A stretch of DNA of 39,826 nucleotides from an uncultured Collinsella sp. (GCA_937937835.1 CALDBJ010000147.1:1-39826), one strand, 5' to 3'. Shown: positions 21,298-30,360, counted from the stretch's first letter. Notes: generated from the sequence alone by a model not told the origin. Program-made: numbers and translations.

Positions 21298-21324
21298 CCT
21301 ATAACCCGTGTTAGAGGTTATAGG
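21298..21324 (-). terminator. Cassette hairpin h
   Basis: The 27-base element with one change near the loop (ttagagg for ttagggg), which costs one base pair. 8 bases past the stop of the 39-residue gene. Confidence 0.65.
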
Positions 21325-21332
21325 GTGAGTGG

Positions 21333-21452
21333 TCAATTATCCAGAAATGCCAGGTAGCCGGCAACCCCAATCAGGAAGATCGCCCAAATCGGCACAATGA
21401 GTGTGCTGAGGAAAGCGAATCCATTGAGGATGGAAATGGCGGTGTAAAGCAT
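21333..21452 (-). CDS. Small membrane protein, 39 residues
   Basis: MLYTAISILNGFAFLSTLIV followed by PIWAIFLIGVAGYLAFLDN: almost entirely hydrophobic, perhaps two short spans with a Pro break. AAAGGAACG precedes the ATG at 21450-21452. This size and composition is typical of membrane microproteins that bind or block a larger partner. No family recognised. Confidence 0.6.
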   Translation of the reverse strand: MLYTAISILNGFAFLSTLIVPIWAIFLIGVAGYLAFLDN

Positions 21453-21480
21453 GGTCGTTCCTTTCAAATAGAAGGTTGAG

Positions 21481-21492
21481 TAGTTCTCATTA
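21481..21492 (-). promoter_or_regulatory. Conserved 12-mer TAATGAGAACTA, site 8
   Basis: Upstream of the 39-residue gene, with TTTTACG before it as in the 84-bp copies. Confidence 0.55.
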
Positions 21493-21521
21493 TTCGCCAC
21501 GTAAAATATATTCAAAAGAAA

Positions 21522-21558
21522 AAAGTCTATAATCCTAGGTTTTAAGATTATAGACTTT
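21522..21558 (-). terminator. Hairpin ending the first small gene
   Basis: AAAGTCTATAATC and GATTATAGACTTT form a 13-bp stem around an 11-base loop. The minus strand continues into TTTTCTTTTG, so this is the best intrinsic terminator in the region. Its sequence is unrelated to the other cassette hairpins except for the TATA core. It follows the 95-residue gene. Confidence 0.75.
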
Positions 21559-21567
21559 CGAGCAGTT

Positions 21568-21855
21568 CTACTTACGGAACTTCAGCATCGAAAATGCCTT
21601 TGAGGCAAGAACGTGGGTCTGCTCGTAGTTGAGGACCGCCATAAGGCCGAGCAAATACACCACACCGTTGGCAATCGTTTCAGACGACGGCATGAGCTTC
21701 GCCTTAAGGTCGTTATCCTTAGCGAGCTTATGCAATCGTTCAAGATTGCCAACGGCGGTAGTGTATTCACCGGTCGACGGGTCCTCTCCACCGAGCCAGT
21801 TAAGCACCTCGTTCTCGAGGTCCTCAGGTTCGTAGAGGCGTTCGACGTTAGACAT
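21568..21855 (-). CDS. Hypothetical 95-residue protein
   Basis: Helical throughout: DLENEVLNWLGGEDPSTGEY, then NLERLHKLAKDNDLKAKLMP and a mildly hydrophobic segment (GVVYLLGLMAVLNYEQTHVL, about 64-83). It is not recognised. GAAAGGA precedes the ATG, and a variant of the 12-mer lies at 21881-21892. It opens the small-gene array and ends at a strong hairpin, so it is a cassette too. Confidence 0.65.
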   Translation of the reverse strand: MSNVERLYEPEDLENEVLNWLGGEDPSTGEYTTAVGNLERLHKLAKDNDLKAKLMPSSETIANGVVYLLGLMAVLNYEQTHVLASKAFSMLKFRK

Positions 21856-21880
21856 GGTGAGTCCTTTCGTGTAGAGTGGG

Positions 21881-21892
21881 TAGTACTCACTA
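21881..21892 (-). promoter_or_regulatory. Variant of the conserved 12-mer (TAGTGAGTACTA), site 9
   Basis: Two changes from the consensus, which make it a nearly perfect inverted repeat (AGT...ACT). 26 bases upstream of the 95-residue gene, the first gene of the array; TAAAAACG lies upstream. Confidence 0.45.
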
Positions 21893-21907
21893 TGCCGAAC
21901 GTTTTTA

Positions 21908-22219
21908 TTACACCTCAGGCTTGGACACCTTCAGGACGATCGTGTCACCGTCCTTGAGGTTCGCAGGATCAGCCGCGAAGTCCGCGTAGACGTCGTCATG
22001 CTTCGTCACCACGAGGTTGCCGTGTGTCTCGGGGGTGTAGTTCTTCGAAGAGATCCCGAGAGCCGCCCCGAGAAAGACGCCGACAGCGGTAATCGTGGCG
22101 GTCACCTCGTTTGTGCACGGGACGCCCCACACGATACCGACCGCGTTGACAAACGTGGCCAGTGCCGGGATGACAATAAACGCCACGTGCTTGAGAATAT
22201 CGTAGGTCCGATTGTTCAT
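21908..22219 (-). CDS. Holin, r1t-like family
   Basis: 103 residues. The stretch TYDILKHVAFIVIPALATFV (about 5-24), then GIVWGVPCTNEVTATITAVG and FLGAALGISSKNY, is the pattern of r1t-type phage holins with two membrane helices. A soluble C-terminal tail of about 40 residues (GNLVVTKHDDVYADFAAD onward) is an extension. It overlaps the gene before it by 4 bases. It would form inner-membrane lesions that release the endolysin encoded far upstream at 30361. Confidence 0.82.
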   Translation of the reverse strand: MNNRTYDILKHVAFIVIPALATFVNAVGIVWGVPCTNEVTATITAVGVFLGAALGISSKNYTPETHGNLVVTKHDDVYADFAADPANLKDGDTIVLKVSKPEV

Positions 22220-22545
22220 AGGTTCTTCCTTCCTTCAATGCAATTAGGCATCATGGGTAGATTATCTACCTGTTCGAATATGCGACGAGCAAGGCCATTT
22301 CCGCCCAGACTGGAATACACCTGGTACTCAGCTTCGTATTCTTCATACTCGTCCATTGTGATGTATCCGCGTTTGAGGTATTCACGACCTAGGGTCACGA
22401 GCTGATTCTTGGCAACCTGCAGAAGCAGCTTGTCTTCAGATTGGTTACGTGTGGTTCGCGTTTTCGCCCATGCCCAAATTCCGGGACCACTGAGTACCGT
22501 CGTAACCAACGGATTCGCCATTTCGGCGAGCTTTGTTAGATCCAC
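22216..22545 (-). CDS. Conserved lysis-region protein
   Basis: 109 residues with a GTG start (22543-22545); GGAGG lies 10 bases upstream. An N-terminal amphipathic/hydrophobic segment (ANPLVTTVLSGPGIWAWAKT) is followed by LVTLGREYLKRGYITMDEYE and a Gly/Arg-rich end (GGNGLARRIFEQV). The ERGYIT/DEYE plus GGNG-type pattern is frequent in phages of Gram-positives right next to the holin. It may be a holin partner or regulator; activity unknown. Confidence 0.7.
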   Translation of the reverse strand: MDLTKLAEMANPLVTTVLSGPGIWAWAKTRTTRNQSEDKLLLQVAKNQLVTLGREYLKRGYITMDEYEEYEAEYQVYSSLGGNGLARRIFEQVDNLPMMPNCIEGRKNL

Positions 22546-23594
22546 TTATCGGTTACCTCCTCACCATATTTATAGAACCTATCAGGTTGAATCTTGATAG
22601 AATATGTTGTGAGATCGCCGCCGCTCACGGTTCTCTCGATTACATATCCTGTGAACATAACATCCATGATTGTCGCCTGGACTGGTCGTCCGATTGGAAG
22701 TCTGTAGAATCGTTCCGACTGAACTTCATCAATATCGACAGTTACCGACCTAAGGGGTTCGCATCGAATTTCTTCGGTAGTTTGACCCCATTCGCGATCG
22801 TTACTGCCGGGGACTCCGGATTCGTAGCGATATACACCTTGCCAGTCAGTTGTGTTTTGCATATATGGTCGATTTTCATACCATGTATGAATCCGACCTC
22901 TGGATGCCATCTTCCACATGCCATAGTCACTGGTTTTTCCAATATACCAATGTGTTGGGGCGCCCGGGAGCCGTCTAGTAAGTCTAGAGGATACTGAATC
23001 TAGGGGGCCAAGATCAACGATGTTTGATTGGTCGTTCAACGACTTGGCATACAGAGTAATATCCAAATTGTTATAGATGCCATTAGTCACTCTAATGTCC
23101 GAAGTGAAATACAATTGATTGTATAGCGCTGCGTTATACATATCATCATATATACTCGTAGACGGGTCGAACTTATCTGAATAACTTGCGACGTTGGATG
23201 GAACTGAGCCCCTTAACCAATATACAAACCATCGGTTAGGATCTTTGTTTATAGCCTCCAGAAAACCGTTAAACAACGCGAGCGGTTGGAACGTGGTTGG
23301 ATATAAATTTTCATATGTCGCGCATTTGTTTCGACGTTTTAGTAATTCCCAAACAGAGATACAGCGAATTTCACTGATACCTTGCGATTCGTATGATATT
23401 TCCTCAACCACGAACGGAGTTGGCGTTGCCCCAAAGCAGCACGCGACCGTCCCCGGCGGGTATGGAAACGGCCCCTTGCATCTAAATGTCATTGAAGCAG
23501 TGTATAACCCCTCCTTGATCAGCGTGTCGAAAACTGGAATCGCCGAAAATGTACCCATTGATTTTCCGCCGAGTACCTGAACAACATTTGGCAT
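22536..23594 (-). CDS. Tail-tip protein, Gp37-like
   Basis: 352 residues. Position after the distal-tail gene, plus domains starting MPNVVQVLGGKSMGTFSAIP and ending MFTGYVIERTVSGGDLTTYS, then KIQPDRFYKYG, fit the ReqiPepy6 Gp37-like family of tail-tip/baseplate hubs. The assignment is moderate because only the edges look familiar. Together with the previous gene it is the only candidate for receptor recognition, since no separate fibre gene is seen. Its codons are clearly AT-richer than those of flanking genes, with many ATA, TTA and TAT codons. Confidence 0.6.
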   Translation of the reverse strand: MPNVVQVLGGKSMGTFSAIPVFDTLIKEGLYTASMTFRCKGPFPYPPGTVACCFGATPTPFVVEEISYESQGISEIRCISVWELLKRRNKCATYENLYPTTFQPLALFNGFLEAINKDPNRWFVYWLRGSVPSNVASYSDKFDPSTSIYDDMYNAALYNQLYFTSDIRVTNGIYNNLDITLYAKSLNDQSNIVDLGPLDSVSSRLTRRLPGAPTHWYIGKTSDYGMWKMASRGRIHTWYENRPYMQNTTDWQGVYRYESGVPGSNDREWGQTTEEIRCEPLRSVTVDIDEVQSERFYRLPIGRPVQATIMDVMFTGYVIERTVSGGDLTTYSIKIQPDRFYKYGEEVTDKWI

Positions 23595-23596
23595 CG

Positions 23597-24529
23597 TTAA
23601 ATATTCTTTCTTGCCATTACCATTTCGAGCTTACAGTAACAGTTTCCCATACCATCGAGCGGGATCTTCGGTGGTTCTTTAAGATACTTCAACCAAGATG
23701 ATAGCTGCCTAATGTTGAAAGCCGGATATGATTCATACGCATAGCAGGCAGCAGCGTTAGCATCGTATCCGCCGGTGATACTAAACCGTCGAGTCCCGTC
23801 GATTAGGCCATACATCGAGAACGTGCCGGGGTTACTAGATGAGTTACCCTGAAGAAGGGCTGCGAACATGTCCATATCGCCATCAAAAATCCTATACTTA
23901 GCAGTTCCAATGGCTGGTAGGGACAGCTGTAGTTCTCGGAGGTCCACTGTTCCAATTTGTGGGGCGATCGATTGGATTGTCGAAACGATATCGGACTGGG
24001 CTTGGGTCCAATTCTGGTTTCCGAGCCCCATGTATAGCGTGAACGAATAGCCATACATGATCGGCAGTTTTGTCGAAATGGTAAAATCGATCGTTGCTGG
24101 AGATTCCGAATAGTTGTATTTAAGTTCGCGAACGACACATGATTGTGTAAATGGCGAAACTCTGCCAAACGTGATAGTCGGTTTAGTATAGGTTGTTGTT
24201 TCGTTCGCCTTGTATTTGACGACCGGAACAATTAGGGACGGATCTGTAAGTTCAACCGTGGAAATTCGTTTAGATGAAAGGTAGTCGAGGAAATATCTAG
24301 CAGATCGCTCGGGAATAGGGACAGCAGGCGTCAGACGCATGTTGATGTCAATCTGTTTTTCAGACATCGATGTAACGACATTTCCTGTAAAATTGTATTC
24401 CCTGTTCGGACCAAAAGATCCGTTTAAAATCTGGGCAACCCAACCTCGATCTACACGATTCAAATACAGCGGTAGTTCCATACCATCGTCATTGAGTATT
24501 CGAACCTTTGTGTATGTCACGTGAGTCAC
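23597..24529 (-). CDS. Distal tail protein
   Basis: 310 residues with a GTG start overlapping the tape-measure stop (GTGA). The order tape measure, then this gene, then a tip protein is that of siphovirus Dit proteins. The beta-rich N-terminal part (TYTKVRILNDDGMELPLYLN) and strands such as SPATIDFTISTKLPIMYGYS fit. The C-terminal part, with ACYAYESYPAFNIRQLSSWL, is probably an added carbohydrate-binding-like domain; this is inference. AT-rich codon use is shared with the tip gene. Confidence 0.65.
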   Translation of the reverse strand: MTHVTYTKVRILNDDGMELPLYLNRVDRGWVAQILNGSFGPNREYNFTGNVVTSMSEKQIDINMRLTPAVPIPERSARYFLDYLSSKRISTVELTDPSLIVPVVKYKANETTTYTKPTITFGRVSPFTQSCVVRELKYNYSESPATIDFTISTKLPIMYGYSFTLYMGLGNQNWTQAQSDIVSTIQSIAPQIGTVDLRELQLSLPAIGTAKYRIFDGDMDMFAALLQGNSSSNPGTFSMYGLIDGTRRFSITGGYDANAAACYAYESYPAFNIRQLSSWLKYLKEPPKIPLDGMGNCYCKLEMVMARKNI

Positions 24530-27500
24530 ATCCTCTTCATTCGTTCAAGTTGGCGCTCAGTTTGACGGTATAGGTCGTTGAGATCGAGCGCCTTTGGTGA
24601 TTCGTTGTATTGGTTGAAGACCATCGGCTTCTGGTTGTTGCGCAGTTCGTCTCGAAGAGCTCGAATCTCCTGCGCGGTTTGGCTGCCATTTTGAACTGAT
24701 GTTCCGACAACATCCGCATGCAGATCGTTCATTGTGAGATCTTGCAGACCATTAACCTCAGAGAGGTCGATGGTCGGTTTAATGACAGGATTCCAATCGG
24801 TATCCAGGTTACTCATAGCATCGACCATGTCATCGCCGAGGCCAGTCATCGCGTCCACAGCATCGCTCTGGCTCTTGTCGATACCCTGTACAATACCCGC
24901 GACAATGAACCCAGCCGCAGTCGCGAATACACGCGAAGGCGAATGGATACCAAGAGTACTCTTAAACGAACTAAGAGCACTCGAGGCGACATTGCGCAGC
25001 TTGTTGTAAAGGGCTCCTGCAGCACCAGACACACCGTTGACAACACCGTTGATGATGTTGCGACCGATGGTCCCAGCCTGAGGTGCGAACTTGTTGGCCA
25101 TACCAACCAAGCCATTCTTGATGAAATTGATGATGGCAGTGATCAGCTTGTTGACCGCAGCTTGAAGCTCCGGTCCTTTCTGATCAATTGCATCAGCAAA
25201 TCCATTGATGAACGTAATGACAGCATCCCACGCAGCGTTGATGATGATCACGGCCTGAGAGGCCATACCATTGATCATCGCCGCGATCATGTTCGCACCT
25301 GATGCAGCCAGATCAGGAATCTTAGCCGTGATGCCATCGATCAGTGCTTGCAACAGAGTCAGCAAGGCCTCCACCATAAGCGGAACGCATGCCTTAGTGG
25401 TCTCAATCCATTCCTTCAGCAGAGCCTGATAAGCCTCACTGAATTTAGGAATATTATCGACAATCGCCACGACCAGCTGGTATAGGAGGTCGATAACGGT
25501 TTGCAAGACTTCGGGCCAGACATTCCGAAGGGTTTGAAGCATACCCGAAATGAAGGTCGTCCAGATCTGGACTAGCTCAGGCATCTTCTGTTTCACGATC
25601 TGATAGACCTGGCTGATGAATTGCCTAATTGCAACACCTGCCAGGATTATCAGTTCATTCACAGCTGGGATTAGCGCCCGCACCATCGATGCGACAGCAC
25701 TACCCATTGCTGGAGCGGAGTTCTCCAACGCCGTGAACATGCCGATGAGAGCAGCTTGAACTGCCGGAGCAGCAGCTGCGAGAATCGCTGCGCCGGCCGC
25801 AATACCTGAAGCAATCGCGACAATACCCGCCCCAATGGTCGGACCTGCTAGAGCCACGACCGAGATGAAGGTGGTGAAAGTCGCAACCAGAACTGTAAAG
25901 GCTGTCACGATACCGATAATGACTAGACCGAGCACGCCGATTGCAACCGCCAGGGCAATTAGACCCGGGGCTGCAGCCGCGGCAAGGTACCCCGCCGCAA
26001 TCAGAATACCAAGTCCGATGCCGATTGCCCATAGACCGTTGCTGAGAGCATCCCAGCTAAGTCCGGCTGCATTCGACAAGGCCGTCGTGAACATACTCAA
26101 CGCGAAGCTGAGCAATGTGAGTGCGGCAATACCGAAGATAGCACCTTGAGCAGCAAACGCCACCGCGACGATAGCCGCGACAACGAGAATCAGCTTACCC
26201 ATCGAGCTGAGAATTTCTCCCCAGCTATGGTTTGCCATCTGTACGATCGCCCCGACCGCGATGTTCATCGCAATTGCAGTCAGGATCAAGGAACCCGCTC
26301 CGACAATTGCCGTAGGAGGCATCAGATTCGCGATAGCCACAAGCAGTAGGATTACAGCGGACAAACCGACTATTCCTTGGAACAGTTTAGTCATGTCCAT
26401 ATAGCCCATTACCGCGACAGCAGCCACGAGCATTTGAATCGAGAATGCGAACGAGACCATCATCAGCGAAATGGCTGCCATTTTGCCGAGATCACTAGCT
26501 GCCTTATTCATGAGCAGAACAAAGCCAACCAGAATCCCCATCAAGACACCGACTGCGATGACACCCTGAGCGATAACCTTAATCGGGAGTAGACCGAGTG
26601 CAGTAATAGGGATCACGAGCATGTTGATTGCGATCGCCATGGCAATCATGGAACCGACACCCTGGATCATTGTCTTGGAGTCCTTGGCAAGAAGCTTAGC
26701 AGCCATTGTCATGCCGACTACCAAGGCCATAACAGCCCCGATACCCTGCGCGACAGTACTAAGTTTCATAGAACCAAGAATGCCAACCGAGATAGACATC
26801 AGTAGAATCGCAACGGACAACGCCATAACAGCGCCGATAACTCCAGCAATCTGCATCTTGTTGATCTTCATCTCGCTGATCTGAGTCAGAGCAACAAGAA
26901 GGATCTTAGTCAAGACACCAATCGCCACAGCGCCCTGAATGAGTCGGGGTGCCGGGATCATCGCGAGAAGAAACAGCGAGCCAGCAAGAATACCAACGCT
27001 AATCGCAATCTCTCGAAGGGCCTTGGCCTTGATGACTTCCTGCATGGACTTCAGAGCACTGGTTAGCGAATTGAAGACTCCAGAAATCGAGTCTCCGATC
27101 TTGCCGAACTTGTCGAACATCCCGGAAAACGAATCTGTGACCTTCGTGAACTGACCTAGCACAGTCTGAAGTGTTCTGAAGCCCATGCCAAGACCGCCCC
27201 CAAGCAGTGCCCCACTCAAGAGATCAGAAATCGACAGGTCCTTGAGGCTGGAGCCGAGACCAGACCAGAAAGTCTGGATCATCGAACCGGCGTTGTTAAA
27301 CGCCTTGCCGACGTTCTTCTTGAACGAGTCAAATGCTTGAGACTCGGATGCGAACTTCTTGATGCTGTCAACACCCTTGGTAAGCCAGTTGATCAGGTTC
27401 GCGATGGCCTCAACGACCGACGAACAGAATTCAACAATGCCGGTTGCCGCAGTGTAGATAAACCCGCCGACGACCCCGAGAGTGTCAAACGCATCGGAGG

Positions 27501-29979
27501 CTGCTTTCCCGAAGGTCGACAGTCCACCGGCAGCGCCATTCGCCTCATCACTGAATCCACCAAATATAGACTTGGTCAGATCTCCGAGCTTCACGAACAG
27601 ATCGATGATGCCGTTAATCAGTTGCCCGAAGGGGCCGAATGACTTCATCATGGTCTCGAAGCTGTTGCCAATGGAAGATAGGAAGGTGTTGTTGTCGAGG
27701 CGAGTCCCGATGTTCGCGAAGATGTCGCCCAGCGCCTTACCAAACTCCTCGACCGCCTTTACCTGGGGTGCAAACGTCTTAGCGATGGTATCGCCGGCTC
27801 GACCAAAGGCCTTGCCGACCGCCGAAATCGAATCCTTCATTCGCTTGGTGGACTCAGCCCAGGATTCGGCCAATCGAGGAGAGGCATCGTCCCAGAACTT
27901 CTTAAGACCCCTACCCGCGCTTTCGACAGCACCTCCGAGATGTTTACCGATGGTCTCGCTGATTGGGAGAATGGAATCCGAGAAACTCTTGACCTTCTCA
28001 GACCACTTAGGTCCAATCGTGTCAGCGAGCTTCGTCATTGTTTCGAGGAAAGACGTGCCAAAGCCGCCAAATATGTTCTTGATCTTTTCGAACGGACCGC
28101 CGACTCCCGTCGCGAACCCGAAGATCGATCCGAAGACATTCGAGATGGCGTCACCGAACGGCTTGAAGACGTTGTAAGTGGCCGTCTTGATTGTGTCAAT
28201 GAATTCACCAAGCGGCTTTAGCACCGCCTCAATGACAACCTTGAGCCCGTCGAAGATTGGAGTGATTGCGACGTCTGCGACGGCATACATCCAGTCAGCA
28301 AGCTTCTGGAACTTATCGACAATCCAGTCGAGGACCTTGCCCAGGCTACCGAGGATGTCAGCCCCGCCGAGCATCTGTCCGAACCAGTCACTGAAGACAG
28401 AGACGATGTCTCCGACCTTTGCAGCGATCAAGATCATTGGCTTGACGAAGATCCCGGTAAGGATCACGCCGATCTTGAATGCGGCGACACCGATCTGGAC
28501 GAGGGCCGAGGCGAACGCGATGAGAACCTCAATAACTGGCGAGATCAATTGTCCTGCCATTTTGAAGACTTTACCAAGGTTGTTAGCGAAGTCGTCAGAC
28601 ATCATAAGCCACTGTGAGATCGAATGACGGAAGTAGTGCGAGAAATCGTACAGAGCCTTGCCGGCATCACCTTGAAAAGCGCTGAAGAAACCCTCGCCGA
28701 TGGCCTTGAGAGGCTTGGCGATTGCGAGCCAGAGTTCGCCGAGACCATACCACCATTCTTCCCAGCCGCCGAGCTCATCCCAGCGGTCAAGAATACCCTG
28801 AATGGCGTCGAAGAATGTTCCGATTCCGGCGTTTACCACATCAGACACAGCAGTCCACATGGTTCGGGCTCGTTCGAAGTCTCCGAAGATCGTTCGGAAG
28901 ATGGAAGCCCATCCCGAACCAAGTGCCTCCGCGGTTGTGTCAATCAGCTGCGAGAAAGTCTTAACCTTCGTAGCAGCGTCATTAGCCGTTTCAGCCAACT
29001 TCATGATTTCGTCAGCTTGCTGCTCTGTGTAACCGGCGCTTAGCAGCTGTTCGCGAGACAAATCGCCCGTGTACTGGGTCAAAGTCTCGATCATGATCTC
29101 AGATGTCAGCCATCCGTCCTTAAGCGAATTGCGGAACGACCCAGCCTTGTCGATCATCTTGTCGACTTCGACGCCATAGGTGCGTGCCGTTCGCTTCAGG
29201 GCCTCCTGGAACTGCTCGCCGCCCATACCGGCGTTGACAATAGAGTTCCAGTCTTGAAGTTTTACAGAGCCTGTCGAAAGCGCCTGAGACAGCTGATACA
29301 TTGCCGTTGCGGCTTGCTCAGAAGATGAGCCTGACATTGCTGCGACGTTCGACAGACCCTTAATCGCGGCAACCGAATCCTTCAACCCCACACCTGCAGA
29401 TGTGAACATACCGATATTGCGTGTCATCTCGGTGAACGAGTAGATGGTCCGGTCCGCGTAAGCGTTCAATTCGTCGAGAGCTGCATTGATCGTTGCAGTG
29501 GTCTCGCCCTTGCTGAATGTGTTAGCCTGAATCGTCTGAACCGCATTTAGCTGGTTCTCGTATTCACGGAAACCATCCATGATTGGGCCGAATGTGAACG
29601 AGGAAAGCACCGATCCGCCAGCCATAAGAGCCTTGGATGCGATGTTACCCATGGCCACGGAAGCAGCGCCCGCGAGCATGGAAAAATTAGTCGATGAAAT
29701 CTTCGCCGCGGCACCAACGTTAGCTGTGGCAGCAGCGGCGGTTGTGGAATTGTTGACAATCGATGTGTTGACGTTCTTAACGCCGTCCGCGATACCGCCC
29801 ATCTGCTTTGAAGCATCTTGGGCTGCCTTACCGACATTGTCAAGACCATCGGTCGATTGCTTGAAGTTCATTCCGGACTTCAGTCGGTCGACATTACGAA
29901 GTACTCCGTCAACACGGCTTGTGAACTTTGAATCGTCAAGCTCCAGGGAGACGACCTTATTCTCAATACTCTTACCCAT
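24526..29979 (-). CDS. Tape measure protein
   Basis: 1817 residues, the longest gene. It has an N-terminal helical part (MGKSIENKVVSLELDDSKFT), an Ala-rich central region and a long run of hydrophobic helices (about 1050-1480, for example IAISVGILAGSLFLLAMIPA). The C-terminal hallmark is LGIHSPSRVF followed by AAGFIVAGIVQGIDKSQS. It sets tail length; at about 0.15 nm per residue this predicts a tail of roughly 270 nm. The hydrophobic run probably helps membrane passage of DNA. The start at 29977-29979 has GGGAGGG upstream and overlaps the previous stop by 8 bases. Confidence 0.92.
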   Translation of the reverse strand: MGKSIENKVVSLELDDSKFTSRVDGVLRNVDRLKSGMNFKQSTDGLDNVGKAAQDASKQMGGIADGVKNVNTSIVNNSTTAAAATANVGAAAKISSTNFSMLAGAASVAMGNIASKALMAGGSVLSSFTFGPIMDGFREYENQLNAVQTIQANTFSKGETTATINAALDELNAYADRTIYSFTEMTRNIGMFTSAGVGLKDSVAAIKGLSNVAAMSGSSSEQAATAMYQLSQALSTGSVKLQDWNSIVNAGMGGEQFQEALKRTARTYGVEVDKMIDKAGSFRNSLKDGWLTSEIMIETLTQYTGDLSREQLLSAGYTEQQADEIMKLAETANDAATKVKTFSQLIDTTAEALGSGWASIFRTIFGDFERARTMWTAVSDVVNAGIGTFFDAIQGILDRWDELGGWEEWWYGLGELWLAIAKPLKAIGEGFFSAFQGDAGKALYDFSHYFRHSISQWLMMSDDFANNLGKVFKMAGQLISPVIEVLIAFASALVQIGVAAFKIGVILTGIFVKPMILIAAKVGDIVSVFSDWFGQMLGGADILGSLGKVLDWIVDKFQKLADWMYAVADVAITPIFDGLKVVIEAVLKPLGEFIDTIKTATYNVFKPFGDAISNVFGSIFGFATGVGGPFEKIKNIFGGFGTSFLETMTKLADTIGPKWSEKVKSFSDSILPISETIGKHLGGAVESAGRGLKKFWDDASPRLAESWAESTKRMKDSISAVGKAFGRAGDTIAKTFAPQVKAVEEFGKALGDIFANIGTRLDNNTFLSSIGNSFETMMKSFGPFGQLINGIIDLFVKLGDLTKSIFGGFSDEANGAAGGLSTFGKAASDAFDTLGVVGGFIYTAATGIVEFCSSVVEAIANLINWLTKGVDSIKKFASESQAFDSFKKNVGKAFNNAGSMIQTFWSGLGSSLKDLSISDLLSGALLGGGLGMGFRTLQTVLGQFTKVTDSFSGMFDKFGKIGDSISGVFNSLTSALKSMQEVIKAKALREIAISVGILAGSLFLLAMIPAPRLIQGAVAIGVLTKILLVALTQISEMKINKMQIAGVIGAVMALSVAILLMSISVGILGSMKLSTVAQGIGAVMALVVGMTMAAKLLAKDSKTMIQGVGSMIAMAIAINMLVIPITALGLLPIKVIAQGVIAVGVLMGILVGFVLLMNKAASDLGKMAAISLMMVSFAFSIQMLVAAVAVMGYMDMTKLFQGIVGLSAVILLLVAIANLMPPTAIVGAGSLILTAIAMNIAVGAIVQMANHSWGEILSSMGKLILVVAAIVAVAFAAQGAIFGIAALTLLSFALSMFTTALSNAAGLSWDALSNGLWAIGIGLGILIAAGYLAAAAAPGLIALAVAIGVLGLVIIGIVTAFTVLVATFTTFISVVALAGPTIGAGIVAIASGIAAGAAILAAAAPAVQAALIGMFTALENSAPAMGSAVASMVRALIPAVNELIILAGVAIRQFISQVYQIVKQKMPELVQIWTTFISGMLQTLRNVWPEVLQTVIDLLYQLVVAIVDNIPKFSEAYQALLKEWIETTKACVPLMVEALLTLLQALIDGITAKIPDLAASGANMIAAMINGMASQAVIIINAAWDAVITFINGFADAIDQKGPELQAAVNKLITAIINFIKNGLVGMANKFAPQAGTIGRNIINGVVNGVSGAAGALYNKLRNVASSALSSFKSTLGIHSPSRVFATAAGFIVAGIVQGIDKSQSDAVDAMTGLGDDMVDAMSNLDTDWNPVIKPTIDLSEVNGLQDLTMNDLHADVVGTSVQNGSQTAQEIRALRDELRNNQKPMVFNQYNESPKALDLNDLYRQTERQLERMKRM

Positions 29980-30343
29980 TGATGGCCCTCCCAACCATTC
30001 GGTCGATTTCATCGAATATAGGCTTCATCGCGGGGTTGATGTAATCCTTACCCTGGACGTAGCCGCCTTGACGTGTCCCATGTCCGTATTGCAGAATGAT
30101 CGCAATGGGGACTTTAGACACGATGTTTGTATTGTACCAAATGATCTTAATGCCTCGTTTGGTCTCCTTGACTTTATACTGCCAAGAAGCAGCAGTCTTC
30201 CCGGTACCTACCGGGGTATTTGCCCGGAGGGCCGCCACGCCTCGAGTACCCGCAGTTGCTAGTACGTCACGAAGCTTCTTGTTCTTGACTTGTGTCAACC
30301 ATTTTGACATGTCGAACTCAGCGTCGAACTTCATCTCGATCAT
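29972..30343 (-). CDS. HK97 gp10-like head-tail protein
   Basis: 123 residues from the ATG at 30341-30343 behind AAAGGAGGG. The pattern SKWLTQVKNKKLRDVLATAG, TPVGTGKTAASW, a variable middle and ILQYGHGTRQGGYVQGKDYI with NPAM is that of HK97 gp10-like proteins. These act at the neck during head-tail joining. It usually sits between head-closure and tail-terminator genes; here it lies downstream of the endolysin, next to the tape measure. The overlap with the tape-measure start is 8 bases. Confidence 0.8.
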   Translation of the reverse strand: MIEMKFDAEFDMSKWLTQVKNKKLRDVLATAGTRGVAALRANTPVGTGKTAASWQYKVKETKRGIKIIWYNTNIVSKVPIAIILQYGHGTRQGGYVQGKDYINPAMKPIFDEIDRMVGRAING

Positions 30344-30360
30344 GACGGCCCTCCTTTCTT

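Larger units (their letters stand above)
21241..21324. repeat. 84-bp intergenic cassette repeat, copy 4
   Basis: Two bases differ from copy 1, one of them in the hairpin; contains hairpin h. Confidence 0.85.

Noticed and set aside
17668..21324. CRISPR-like repeat series
   Set aside because: 27-base repeats are about 300 bases apart with genes between them and no cas genes; they are intergenic hairpins.
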